DNA from: Anas platyrhynchos
Lineage: Eukaryota; Chordata; Aves; Anseriformes; Anatidae
DNA length: 64,000 nt
Assembly: GCF_047663525.1 (NCBI RefSeq)
Contig: NC_092602.1
Location: 7,251,501 to 7,315,500, forward strand
Direction of reading: 5' to 3'
Shown one piece after another: positions 21,701 through 32,200 of this stretch. The number at the start of each line of letters is the position of its first letter. The stretch's first letter is position 1. The position numbers were made by a program, and so were the translations under genes. A model generated the notes under the pieces. The model ran no database searches, was not told the origin of the DNA, and saw only the letters and a program-made list of their open reading frames with translations.

Positions 21701-24145
21701 TAACTTAAAAGAATAAAACTCTTAATCTTCTGGGAACAGCTTACCTCAAACCTGAGGAAAATGCAATTTCTCACTTAGAAATTGCACTTTTTAAGTGACA
21801 CCATAGGTTTCATTTCCTTTTTCTGAGAAAGGTTTGGGAGAAGGCATGGCAGTTAATTTCCCTGTGATAGGTTTCTGCAACAATGTAAAGATGGGAGATG
21901 AGAAAAAAAAATACTGAAATGAGGGAGCATTCTTAGGAGTGCACTCTGCAGCTCTGATTGCATCACTCATTTTCATTTTGCAATTGTTTTTTGAATCTTT
22001 CTGGGCTCTGCACAAATTTAGAAGCTAGAAGGCAAACCTGGATTTGAGATCTCCAGTTGTAGACCAGAGTTATAACTTGAGAGCATTTCTAAAGGAAGTC
22101 AAGTCAATTCAAAGGAACTTTACTGAAGGTAAAGGCACAGGGTGTTTCCCCAACAGCACTTCCATTTAAAAAAAAAAAAAAAAAAGTTAAAAAAAAAAAA
22201 AGCCTTAACTAAGGAACGTAATATTATTATATAAAATTGTTGTCTTGTGGCTGAAAAAATGAAGTCATTAACAGTGTATCAGGCATCTTTGTTCATATGA
22301 AGGTCTAAGTTACTTAAACTGGATTTGAATTTTGGAATTGGCTGTGGGCATCTCCAGCAGTATGAGCTATAATGATCCAACTGAGGAAAAAAAAAAATAA
22401 TCCCATGTGGTTTCTTTGGAAACTGAGTCAGATTACTGCATTAGTGGAAATCATTGGCCAAGCACATGGAAACAATTCAACGTTTCCTTTTTTATGACCT
22501 CTTCAGTAGGTACAGGAAAGGGTTTTCTTCCCATGAGTTTATTCAGAAATATCAGTTTATTGGAAGTTGTAAAAAGGAATAAACTTGTTTTTCTTTACAG
22601 TTTAGGAATAAAAGAAATCAAGGGATGGGTTTGGTTGTTTCTGTTCGCCATGTCCTTCAGTTCTTTAAATTAATAGATGTTATCTTCTGATGGCAGAATA
22701 CATTGTATGCCTAAAACATTGGTTTTAGGTTCAGAATGTCTTGATTCTTTTAGTTTTCTTAACTGTGTGGCCCATTTTAGGGTTAATAGTAATTTCACTG
22801 TGTTCACTGAAAACGGAATTTTCATTTTCCTCCAAATGAAGCTTAACAAAAACTGATAACTTCAGCAAAAGCAGCGTGCCATTCCATCATAGTGTGATAG
22901 AATGCAAACTGGCTGTGTTTACTGTTCTATACAGGCACTCAGCTTCTAGGCGTACAAATCCTCTTGGTTAGCAAATCCTACCAAACACTTGGAAATGTTG
23001 CAATAGAGATGATTATCAGTAAAGGTAGATTTTAATTTCTCTGGGGAAATAACTGAAGTACAAATGCAGGCAAATATTAAATTTATATTCAGGGCTTCTG
23101 CTAGTAAGGTCAAATTGTAATTAAAATAATAACTGTATAAATCTACTATGCCAGGCTTGTAGCTAATACAATATCTAAAAAATACTCCCAGTTTGGGATA
23201 AATAATATTCAGGCACTGACTTTAAAAGCCTTTGCAATGGGCAGTACTGGGCTTCTGTCCTAAAATATTCTAGTACTAAGAGCTGAAAAACTCCTATTTT
23301 CCATGCATTTATTTAAAGGTGTAAATGCTTTAGAATAATAAGACACAGAGGAGTCCTGTTCAGATTTGATTTTTTTGAAGGACAAGTATTTGGGTCTGAA
23401 CTTCTTGAAAGTTATTTTATTTTATTTTTTAATTCTCTGAATGGCTGCTTCCATGGAAGCAATTTGTCCTTTGAAACGTACCATATATCTGCAAGTTCTA
23501 TGAATTTTTCCAGGCAGGTAGCTGAAAAAGAGGCCCTTTTATCTTCAGATACAGATTATTTAATACACTGTGAGAAATGCTTCGCTGAACAAAATTAAGA
23601 GTCAGCTTTTCATTTGACTAATAGTTCCTTGTGTCTGAACAAATCCCAGGATAGGTCATTTTTATGATCTGTGGATCTAGAGAGACTTATTCTTGATTAG
23701 GTAAAGCTTAATGCTGGAGTTCCGGTTAAGAACTGTAGCAGGAGCAAACTTTACTTTTCCCAAGCATTGCCATAAAAGCAATTATTCTTGATGACTGATT
23801 TGAGTGGAAAGTTAAATTGGTGAAGTCAGAAGTGTTACTTGATTTTCTACAAAGGTTGCAGATGCCTAATGGGGGGAGGGAAAAAGGATCAAGGTGATTT
23901 ATCTGTGCACCGTGAGTAACAGAGATTCTTATTGTCAGATCTGAACACCTGGAGTTATTTGGCTGCATGTTACTTACTGTGGGATTTTTCCCCTTTTTCA
24001 CCCCAACGTTTTCCCCCTTGCCTCCCTCTCTCTCTCCTTTATGCAGATCTGGGTGAGGAAAACCAGCGACAGCACAAAGATGCGAATCTATTTGGGACAG
24101 CTGCAGCGAGGAGTTTTTGTGATTCGTCGACGATCAGCTGCATGA
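3612..24145 (+). CDS. SUDS3: SUDS3: SIN3-HDAC corepressor complex subunit SDS3 (12 exons, 337 aa)
   Basis: SUDS3 is a nuclear subunit of the SIN3A/B-HDAC1/2 corepressor. It dimerises and supports deacetylase activity on chromatin. The joined exons give an SDS3-family protein: an acidic N-terminus (residues 30-80), a long charged coiled coil (about 75-180, with KEFEDKK and [16 protein letters not shown]), and a basic linker [19 protein letters not shown] (about 190-210). Next comes the SIN3-binding segment ([20 protein letters not shown], about 215-234), then a Ser/Pro linker. The C-terminal domain (about 262-337) ends RRRSAA; I recall it described as a capped Tudor fold. Human SUDS3 is 328 aa; the difference lies mainly in the N-terminus. 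The ATG at 3612 has G at -3 and begins MSAAGL as in mammals. Join: 3612-3780, 5232-5301, 6299-6354, 6776-6847, 8348-8367, 8931-9087, 13225-13320, 14853-14914, 15779-15800, 16548-16653, 20681-20765, 24047-24145 (1014 nt). Confidence 0.97.
3630..3665 (+). repeat. 18-nt tandem duplication inside SUDS3 exon 1
   Basis: 'gtgtccgccaccccgccg' is followed directly by a copy with two changes, encoding VSATPP twice. It is in frame, so it only lengthens the disordered N-terminus. Confidence 0.9.
3781..5231 (+). other. SUDS3: SUDS3 intron 1
   Basis: The first 400 bases are strongly G-rich on the coding strand, with G-quadruplex-type runs such as 3822-3851, typical of CpG-island first introns. The rest is AT-rich with T runs (about 4408-4422 and 4630-4645). 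The intron ends TTAG before 5232. No other gene is seen. Confidence 0.85.
5232..5301 (+). CDS. SUDS3: SUDS3 exon 2
   Basis: Encodes [20 protein letters not shown] and flanking residues up to the first two bases of codon 80. The donor is CA|GTAAGT. The acidic stretch closely matches mammalian SUDS3. Confidence 0.95.
5302..6298 (+). other. SUDS3: SUDS3 intron 2
   Basis: AT-rich intron, GTAAGT to GCAG. No embedded gene or clear repeat is seen. Confidence 0.9.
6299..6354 (+). CDS. SUDS3: SUDS3 exon 3
   Basis: Encodes [18 protein letters not shown], the start of the coiled coil. Acceptor GCAG|, donor AAG|GTAAGC. Confidence 0.96.
6776..6847 (+). CDS. SUDS3: SUDS3 exon 4
   Basis: Encodes [20 protein letters not shown] and the following IRNA, within the coiled coil. 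Acceptor CTAG|, donor CAG|GTAAGC. The preceding intron 3 is short (421 bases). Confidence 0.96.
6848..8347 (+). other. SUDS3: SUDS3 intron 4
   Basis: AT-rich intron with a T run at about 8006-8021. The open frame at 7462-7830 reads through T-rich intron sequence and resembles no known protein. Confidence 0.85.
8348..8367 (+). CDS. SUDS3: SUDS3 exon 5, 20-nt micro-exon
   Basis: With the last base of exon 4 it encodes ELFLQLE, identical to the mammalian sequence at this point. The acceptor is CTTCTTTCAG and the donor GAA|GTAAGT. It is required to keep frame (phase 1 to phase 0). Confidence 0.95.
8931..9087 (+). CDS. SUDS3: SUDS3 exon 6
   Basis: Encodes the bulk of the coiled coil, from [20 protein letters not shown] to [11 protein letters not shown]. 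The acceptor is GCATTAG| and the donor GAG|GTAAGA. Intron 5 (8368-8930) is AT-rich and featureless. Confidence 0.97.
9088..13224 (+). other. SUDS3: SUDS3 intron 6
   Basis: At 4.1 kb this is the largest intron. It is AT-rich with short T runs (for example about 9578-9590). I found no recognisable transposable element, RNA gene or nested coding gene in it. Confidence 0.85.
13225..13320 (+). CDS. SUDS3: SUDS3 exon 7
   Basis: Encodes [20 protein letters not shown] and then [11 protein letters not shown], the basic linker. It ends after the first base of codon 214. The next bases are ATATCCTTTT, so the downstream splice site is AT-type, not GT. An open frame that reads on into the intron (to 13403) is not the protein. 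Confidence 0.96.
13321..14852 (+). other. SUDS3: SUDS3 intron 7: U12-dependent AT-AC intron
   Basis: The intron starts ATATCCTTTT, a full match to the U12 AT-type 5' splice site, and ends GGATAC. A branch-site match AACCTTAAT lies at 14835-14843, placing the branch adenosine 10-11 bases from the end, as the minor spliceosome requires. Only these borders restore RKPAP|AQLNYLL in frame. There is no polypyrimidine tract before the acceptor, also typical of this class. Confidence 0.95.
14853..14914 (+). CDS. SUDS3: SUDS3 exon 8
   Basis: Encodes [20 protein letters not shown] and a final K, the helix corresponding to the SIN3-interaction segment. It is identical in character to mammalian SUDS3. 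It follows an AC acceptor; the donor is AAG|GTAGGG. Confidence 0.96.
15779..15800 (+). CDS. SUDS3: SUDS3 exon 9, 22-nt micro-exon
   Basis: Encodes LKSPKRP and the first base of codon 242. The acceptor is CCATGTAG| and the donor CAG|GTGAGT. Skipping it would shift the frame. It is flanked by introns of 864 and 747 bases with no other features. Confidence 0.94.
16548..16653 (+). CDS. SUDS3: SUDS3 exon 10
   Basis: Encodes [20 protein letters not shown], a Ser/Pro linker, then [15 protein letters not shown], the start of the C-terminal domain. The acceptor is TCCTCAG| and the donor ATG|GTAAGT. Confidence 0.97.
16654..20680 (+). other. SUDS3: SUDS3 intron 10
   Basis: A 4.0 kb AT-rich intron. The - strand frame at 17423-17881 (152 codons) lies in AT-rich sequence and shows no domain I recognise, so I treat it as chance. 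Confidence 0.85.
20681..20765 (+). CDS. SUDS3: SUDS3 exon 11
   Basis: Encodes [20 protein letters not shown] and then ISSVGANE, part of the C-terminal domain. Acceptor TTTTGCAG|, donor GAG|GTAGGT. Confidence 0.97.
20766..24046 (+). other. SUDS3: SUDS3 intron 11
   Basis: A 3.3 kb AT-rich intron with a split A-run at 22168-22201. It ends with a C/T-rich tract (about 24001-24040). No embedded gene is seen. Confidence 0.85.
22168..22201 (+). repeat. Poly-A tract
   Basis: About 18 A, then GTT, then about 13 A. No adjacent element body was recognised. Confidence 0.9.
24047..24145 (+). CDS. SUDS3: SUDS3 exon 12, coding part and stop
   Basis: Encodes [20 protein letters not shown] and then [12 protein letters not shown], followed by TGA at 24143-24145. 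This matches the conserved SUDS3 C-terminus. The acceptor follows a long pyrimidine tract. Confidence 0.98.
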   Translation: MWVRKTSDSTKMRIYLGQLQRGVFVIRRRSAA

Positions 24146-25828
24146 CTGTATGCTCTTCCTTGCTCTTCTTTTTTTAATTAAAACCAATAGACAAACATCT
24201 AATGGGGAATGGCGGTCTGTTCACTCTCATCTTAGCAACAGAGAACATTGTCATGACCTCTTATGAGACACTTTGTGGCTGGCCACGTTATCCACAGTAG
24301 TCCTAAAATCTTGAGTGATACCCAAGCACTGCCCTGGACTATTTCTGGACTTTGCATCAGGCTTCTGTATGTTTTCTTTATGTTCTGGGTGACTAAGAAG
24401 ACTTTGCATCATACTTTTTTCATCATTGTTTCATGATGCATAGATTGGACTTGTACGTTGAAGACAGCATAACATTTCTGTTTTGAATCAGACCGATGGA
24501 AGAAACTTTGCTTGTCAAGACCTGAGGTTGTTTGTTTTTTGTTGGTGTTTTCCTGCAAGGCTCAGGATGTTGAGCAAAAGGAGACTAATCCTGTCAGGTT
24601 CAATTGCAGCTGAGATGCATCTGTAATATAACATCAGCGTTATGTGATGAACAGGTTAAAGACTCGAGCGCTGAGGCTTTTTTGGGAAAGTCTGATCAGT
24701 TCAGAAACTGCTGAAAATCCAGTTGATTTTAATGTAGTTAAGCAGTCACGTGTGGCTAATCTGAAGCTTCCGTTTCTCTTCACATTAAAAAACCCTTCAA
24801 TGAACCTGCAGAGAGTATGTCTATACTGCTACAGTAGATTTCCTGAAATAGGCAGACGAGTATAAAACAAAGGATTAATTGACTTTACAAGTAGCAAGAC
24901 TATAGAAACAATATGTGAGTATAACCATTTGTACATGTAGAGAAATGAAGGATAAATATCAGTCTGGTACAGAGTGGACAGCTGTATTGACATGTTCTTA
25001 GCGTACATCTGAAACCTTCGTTCCCTAAAACATCATACAAAGGTTTCCCTTTGAAGGGTGTTTTAATTAGTGGAGATAACACTGGATTTTATGCTTATCC
25101 TCCAGAAACACGAGTCAAAATGTTCAAGTGTTTCTATGAATGTACTCCCTTCCAGGGCGTTTCAAGATCTGACTCTGATCTGCCTCTGATGGCTGAAGCC
25201 ACCAGTACCGTGTGTGACTGTACTGGCGTGAACTACACAGCACCCTGGCAGCACTGTCAGATCTCCCTTCCGTGCAAATCAATTTTGTGTTCCTTCTTTT
25301 GATTACTGGACAAAAAGTTGTAATTTCTGCCTTTATCTGTTACTTTGTGAGGCATCTTTTTGGTTTTCTTTTTCAGCTTGCTTGTTCAGCATCAGTCTAG
25401 CCTTTTTCGTATCTGGATAAATGACTCTTCTAAACATCTGTTTCCATTTCTTTTACTCGCTGCAGTTGGGTGGCAGTCACATCCCAATAACCAATGCACC
25501 TACACAGATCTGGAGTCAAGTGTTACGGCTGAGCTTCTGATGTGTTGCCTGTTTGGCTGAAACACCTTCTGTGCTCTTACTGTGCTTAGAGTTTGAGCGA
25601 GATCTGGAGCTGTGGTGGGGAAAGGAGGTGATGGCTGCTTCCCACCCCTGGAAAACGTGCCATCTTTGCTGCAGTTAGCCAGGTGGAAAGCAGCAGGCTG
25701 TATTTTGTCAGGGTAGAAGCATACTTAATATGACTTAACATCCTCTGTGTGTGGCAGGTTTTTATAAGATGATGATGTACCAAACAGGATTTGTCAATGA
25801 GCCTTAAGATGGTCATCATAGTTCTTAT

Positions 25829-25834
25829 AATAAA
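25829..25834 (+). terminator. SUDS3: Proximal candidate poly-A signal AATAAA
   Basis: AATAAA about 1.7 kb after the stop codon. The GU-rich downstream element is weak, so it may serve a shorter transcript. Confidence 0.4.
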
Positions 25835-27638
25835 AAGCATTAGGTAAACAGCAGGATTTATTTCCTGCCTATATCATTTTATTCATACGTGTTTGGGGAA
25901 ATAGCTGGAAACTTTGGTACAGTTTTGGGAAGGTCTTAGCAAGTTGGCAAGACAGCAGGTGATTTCTCTACTGCTGTTATCTGTTACCTGTTTTAGGGTA
26001 ACTTTAAAGGTATTGGTCAAGGCATAGAAATGTAGCAGTTCCTCTTAGAGCCAGGTGTGATACAGGTGCACATCATAGAAGCTTAATTACACAGCTTCGA
26101 CCCCGCAGCTCAATCTGAATCACCATCAGCTCATCATTTCTATCCCTAAACAGATGAGGGGGAAACAACAGCTGTTCTCACAGCCCCAAACTCATCTTTC
26201 CAGTAGCTGTGGCCTTAAATTGCAGAAGCTGGGGTGGAGGGAGGGCATCTTGAGTTTGCACCCTTTGAATATTTGAATGGTCTCCTGGAAGCAAACCCCT
26301 GTGGATCTCTTGCACCATTCCCTTCTGGAACCCCACTGTAACCCCTCAGCTGTGTTGAGCAAGCTACTGGTACTGGGATTTGTTGGGTTGCAGCTGTTGT
26401 GGCACAAACCTTGGACGGAAAGTTGTAGCGGGGGAAAAAAGCTAGGAAAGAATAAGGACAGTGAGAAGTCAGGGTGGGAAGGCAGAAATCTAAGTGTATT
26501 GCTTTATTGACTGGGGAGATGGGTTACAGAAACTGCTACTGATTCAGGGCGGTGCTTCAGTGGGGATCTGAGCTGTCAACACTTGATTTCAAACTCTTAC
26601 TCCGTTTTGGCACTGATCTTGGATGTTCAGAAAGGATGTATGATGTTCATAGTAACTCCCTTCTGTTCCCTGTCCATTGTCAATTTCCCCACTGCCCCTG
26701 AATCAGCCTTTGAAGTTTAGTATCTGCTTTTGGCAGCCCAGAGTGTGGTCTTGCAGCCATCTTTTTGCTAAAATTTAACTACTACATTGAAGGTATTTTG
26801 TTTTAAGGCTGTTTCATGCTTAGTGTCTAATTTTAATGAAATGAAAGTCTTTCTTACCATAGCTGATCATTGTAAAAAAGTAAATTCTTCTCCTTTAACA
26901 AAACAAATGAATATTGTATCATTTCTTTTTCTCAAGCAGGCTGTTCTGTAATGGCCTGTGCCATTTACAAAGCTGGAGATGATAAAAAATGCGGTGTCTT
27001 ATTGTGAATGCGGGGAAACAGTACATTTTTTAATCCTAGAAGGATGCTCAAAGTGTGTTGTGGTGAGGATGAGCCGTTTGGTGATCAAGTGTATAGACAG
27101 CTGTAGAAATGAGTATTTCCTGCCACTGGTTGGAAACAAAAGACAAGTTACTCAAGGAGATGGACAAGGTCTTGCTAAACTTCTAAGAGAAAATTGTCTT
27201 TTCTGTCTGCTGTTTGCATAACATCAGTCTTGTGAAGAATTCAAACCCTCAGTGAACAGAAATGGCTTTGCTACAGGTATGAAAATATTTAATTTTCATT
27301 ATGAGCAGCGTTTAAAGTAAATTTAACGTGTTTTAACTGCTGGTTATAGTATTTTACTTTATTTTTTTTTAAAGAAAGGTAAACTTTCTGCTGAAACCAG
27401 ACTTATTGAGGGTTAAATTGTAATTGGCTGTTAGCTCATGTTAGGTACTTTTTTTCATTACCCTGGGAAATGGACTGTGTATCTGCTGGGGAAAAAATTA
27501 CTATTTTGCACTTGATCAGCTGTTAGATATTCAGATGTACAGGAAGCCTGATCAGTGAACTAACTTCCAGTGGCTTTTTGACATCATGCTCACTGAAAAG
27601 TTTCAGAAGAGTCTTTTTACTAGGAAGAATGCTAACAA

Positions 27639-27644
27639 AATAAA
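27639..27644 (+). terminator. SUDS3: Distal candidate poly-A signal AATAAA
   Basis: AATAAA is followed 14-40 bases later by GT-rich sequence (around 27660-27680). This is the best-supported end of the SUDS3 transcript. Confidence 0.55.
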
Positions 27645-28223
27645 TTCTTTTTCAGCTCGTGCTTTGTCTGGAAGTTTGTAAAGAGCCAAAGTGATTAGCA
27701 ACAAAAGCCCTGTTTGTTTGCAATTTTTCTTATGCTATTGAGGTACTGAGAAAAATGAAACCTAAAAGAGCAAGAAATTGTGACCTTTTGTGAATAACTG
27801 GTTCTTCCCCTTTCAGAAGAAAGATTAAAACATGTTTTGGGTTCTTGTTCCACAGAAGCAAATAGCAAACACGAAACGATGGATGTTTAAGGTTTGCTGT
27901 TCCTAGTTTTAGTTTGTCCGGTTCCAAGGCTCAAAACTTAGTGTGCTTATAAGTGTTCAGAAAGCAAAAGCAGGTGTCCTGTATGAATTTAATGAAATCT
28001 GATGTTACTAAAACATTGCATTTCATGCAGTTAAATAATTCCACTCTTTCAGTGTTCTACTCAGTTTGGAACCCTTAATGTTTAACATCAGTTTAAACTT
28101 TAGGACTGTTGAAATACCGTGTTATATGCAAACTATTTCTTTGCAGTGGAGTCAGTGCTGGCATTGAGATTCTTCCTCTCCATTCAGGAGTACTTTTTAA
28201 ATATTCCTGATTTTAGTTTAGTT

Positions 28224-28229
28224 AATAAA
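28224..28229 (+). terminator. SUDS3: Most distal candidate poly-A signal AATAAA
   Basis: AATAAA is followed by TGTGTGT, a good downstream element, and lies immediately before the CR1 insertion at 28251. Confidence 0.4.
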
Positions 28230-28250
28230 TGTGTGTAAAGAACATTTTAA

Positions 28251-29290
28251 AATCATAATCATGGAATCATTAAGGTTGGAAGAGACCTTCCAAGATCAGC
28301 TGGTCCAGCCACCCCCCTACCACCAGTGTACCAGTGTCACCCACTGAGCCGTGTCCCTGAGCACCACGTCCAACCTCACCTTGAACACCTCCAGGGACAG
28401 TGACTCCACCACCTCCCTGGGCAACCTGTCCCAATGCCTGACTGCTGTTTCTGAGCAGAAATGTCTTCTCATTTCCAGCCTGAACCTCCCCTGGCACAGC
28501 TTGAGGCCATTCCCTCTGGTCCTATCAGTTACCCATGAGAAGAGGCCAACCCCCAGCTCCCCACCCCTTCCTTTCATGCAGTTGCAGAGAGCAATGAGGT
28601 CTGCCCTGAGCCTCCTCTTCTCCAGACCAAACACCCCCAGTTCCCTCAGCTGCTTCTCACAGGATTTGTGCTCCACCCTTCCCCAGCTTCGTAGCCTTTC
28701 TCTGGCCACGCTCCAGGCCCTCAGTGTCCTTCTGATAGTGAGGGGCCCAAAGCTGAACCCAGCACTGGTGCAGCCTCACCAGAGCCAAGTACAGGGACAC
28801 AATCACCTCCCTGCTCCTGCTGCCTGCACTATTCCTGAAACAAGCTGGGGTGCTGTTGGCCTTCTTGGCCACCTGGGCACAGTGCTGGCTCGTGTTCAGG
28901 TGAGCATCAACCAACACCCCCAGATCCTTTTCCTCTGCTCAGCTTTTCAGCCACTCTGCCCCAAGCCTGCAGCACTGCATGGGGTTGGTGTGACCAAAGT
29001 GCAGGACCCAGCACTGAGCCGTGTTGATCCTCATCCCATCGGCCTCTGCCCATCAACCCATCCTGCCCAGGTCCCTCTGCAGGGCCTTCCTACCCTGCAG
29101 TCGGTTGACACATCCCCCCAATTTGGTTGGTGTCACCTGCAAACTTACTAAGGGTGCACTCAGTTCCTTCATCCAAGCCATCAATAAAGATAATAAAGAG
29201 GGTGGGCCCCAACACTGACCCCTGAGGAACACCACTGGTGACTGGCCACCAGCTGGGTTTCACTCCATTCACCACCACAGAGCAGGATAG
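28251..29290 (-). mobile_element. CR1 LINE, 5'-truncated, - orientation
   Basis: The 3' end on the - strand is at about 28251, where the + strand reads AATCATTAAGGTTGGAAGAG, a hallmark CR1 terminus. On the - strand it encodes the end of the reverse transcriptase. [11 protein letters not shown] is intact, but the catalytic FADD motif reads FAGD, so one aspartate is lost. Frames are broken further along. The left part corresponds to the 3' UTR shared with the pair at 575-1409. The copy is clearly dead. Confidence 0.95.
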
Positions 29291-32200
29291 GTGTCTGAAC
29301 TCATGGAAACAAGACTGAACAGTAAATAACAAGGCTTTAAGCAAAGCCAATCAATTTTAGGCCTTGAGAACAGATGGACTTAATCCCCCTAGAAACAGCT
29401 ACTGATTTACTTAATCTTGAATTTGCCCCGTGCCTGAGGTAGCTTTGTCATTTTTCCATTAATTCTAATTTTCATCCACATATTCTGTCCCAAATCCCGA
29501 GAGGAAAAAATATCTGAACAGAAAGTGATGAGACATGCATTTTTCCTTTCACTTTATTGATGTCCCTTATTTTTATCGAGTTAGAATTCTTTTGACAGTG
29601 ATTGCCTTTAGGACTTTCCTATTTATTTAATGGCTTTACCAGTTAATGGAAGCTAGTGATCTTTAATTAAAATGGCTACAAATGCAAATCAGGGTTAAAA
29701 ATGGTGTCTTAAGGTTTTTACTTGCTGATTTAAGTCCTGTTTGGAACTGGTGACTGAAGTGTGTCCAAGCGAACAGATTTATTGCACTGCTTGCTGTGGG
29801 TTTGGAGAGTGGTTGGATCAGGACATGTGGATGCAGCTCCAGTTCTGCTTGCATCATAAAATGAAAAGGTAGGTGGAGTTTCTTGCTCGTGTGTGTGTAT
29901 ATATATATATTTATTTTTAAGAAAGTAGATGAATAATAATTGATCTCTGTTAAAACAAATGGTTGAATGTACCCTTTGAGGTACCACTTACCTCTTCAGT
30001 TAAATGCTGAAGCCTTTTGAGAAGCTGTCACAAAGGAAAGTGAAGGTACTGTGGCTTGCTTGTCCTGTCAGAGCTGCTCTTGTGCTGTTAACTGTTTTAA
30101 TGAGCCTCCTTGATTTGGGGAAGACCTCAGCCTCTAGCACAACCTCACTGGCCCTCGTTGTTTCCTGTGTTGTTATGTGGCTTGGCTGAGAGCAGTGGCA
30201 ATGCTGGGAGCGGAGCAGCCTGCTGCAAGCACCAGCACTGTGGGCTTTCCCTTCCCAAGGGGAAAAGCAGACGTTTGCAGCGCAGCCGAGCACTGCCCCT
30301 GCTCGCTGACAGCAGGCCTTTTGGAGGCAGAAGCTCGTCAGGGCTGTGACAGCATGGAGGCAAGCAATCACGAAGCAGTTTGCGTTAGTGAGAAGGGTTT
30401 CTGTTGCTTAATCAGTGGAGTTGATGAGAGCTGAGCTTCTGCATTCTCCCCCAGGTCTCAGTCTGTAACTCGTTCGGGTTAACCTGTGTGTTTAATCTTC
30501 TCACCCCGTGTACTTTGCTCACAGTGCTGCCATCCACTCTCATTTCCAATTTCACACTGACATGCTCTTGATGTATTTATAAACGAACTCTTATGTCAAT
30601 CCACTAAAAAGCAACCGAATACATTCCAGTGAAATAGTTTTCTCCTCTGTCTTCCTGTTGCTGTGGCAATCTTGATAGCTACTGAGCAAGGTAGGGGAAG
30701 CTAGCGTCAGTGCCAGAGCATCCTGCTTTCCTGCATGGTCAGTGCTGTGAAGAGTATCCAGTGCATGCTGCTGTCTGTCCTGGCAGTGATATTCCCCATA
30801 TAGTATTTTTGATACACAAATCTCAAAGGTTTCTGTGGAAAGTAGAAGAGGACGTGTGATTGCTCAGGTGGGGAAGCAGAGGCACAGGAGTGGTTTGCTG
30901 AAGACTGAGCTGTGTCTGGGACCCAGCTACGGGTCCCCTTCTGCTTCCTTAGCTTCTGTTCCGGGTCTTAGGGCAACTTAATCTTCTGTAGGGTTTTGGC
31001 TATGTCAGAACTCCACCTGTACCTCTCAGCATGTAATCTCCAGCATTACCCTCTTGTCTCTGTCCAGCTGGGTGGGCTAAGGCTCAGTCGAGAGCAGGGG
31101 ACCAGATTTCTGTGTGGTTAGTTACCATTAATCAGCTGGCCTTTGGCAGTTGGCTATAAGAAGCTGATTGCAATTCCTAAGTAAAAAAAAGCCTGAACTG
31201 TGAGCGTTTTTTTTTCCTTTGCAGTAGGTGGAAAACATGGGAATGGTTTGTTAATGGGATCAGCTGACAGATGGTAACTCACAGAGGATAATTAATCTCT
31301 TGCTAGTGCAGGATGTTGTATGTAACAACAGGATCTGCAGAGATGCTAGCAGAAGAGGAGGATTTCGTGTGACGCAGAAGGGACCTGAGCGTGAGCCCCA
31401 CGTAATGTGATGCTAAAAGGAGGATCTCTCCCTCCAAGCTGGAACGAACTGGTTAGAGACAAGGAAATCCATCTTGCTGAGGACCAGCAGCTTTCTGCCT
31501 CTGGCTGTCCGTGGCATTACGTAGGTAAAGGAGAAGAAAAGTAGCCTGACATCTGTGGGCTTTGATTTGCCGTGAAGGTTTTCTGCCTCCAGCCTGGGGA
31601 GAGGAGGAATATATTTAAAAAAAATAATAATAAATCAGACACCTTGGCTGTCGGGAGTGAAGTAAGAGTAAGTCCCTCAACTGACTTTTCTCCTTAGGAG
31701 AGAATGAGCAGCTGCGAGTGAGCAGTAGCAGAGTGACACGGCGCTGGTGGCCTCTGTCACCAAGGTGGCAAACGTCATCCCCGGGTCTGTCATACCTGCA
31801 GGGCTGTCTGCTGTTTTAAGAAGAGAAGACATGAAAATGGTGGTGCTTTCAGACAGCACTCGCTCTCTCTACCACGACATCCTTCAAGCTCTGGTAGAGG
31901 GAAAGCAACCTCTGTGGCTTTTTGTAATGCTTTTCCGTGTGTGTTCTCCAGGTCCTTGTTTCCAAAGACAGCTGTCTGAGTGGTGAGGGTGAAGCACAAG
32001 TGGACGTGGTGCTGGCAGGATAAGGAGGATGATCAGTGAGTTTGGAAACCTTCCTCTAGATTTTGAGGACTGTGTACAGGATTTAAAGGAGGGGGGAGAA
32101 GGCATCTGTACCAAAGATTTATCAAGCTTCTTCCTGGCAGGCCGGGTGGTTTTATTGAGTGGCTTGACATGCAATTCCATGCAGTGTGTAGATGTTTACT

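Larger units (their letters stand above)
24146..27660 (+). other. SUDS3: SUDS3 3' UTR (probable extent)
   Basis: After the stop codon there are about 3.5 kb of AT-rich sequence with no recognisable gene. The mammalian SUDS3 transcript also has a 3' UTR of several kilobases, so a UTR of this length is expected. The end is inferred from poly-A signals. A longer form could reach about 28250. Confidence 0.6.

Noticed and set aside
28351..29151. 266-codon + strand frame
   Set aside because: It is the antisense of the CR1 element; the LINE's own coding strand is minus.
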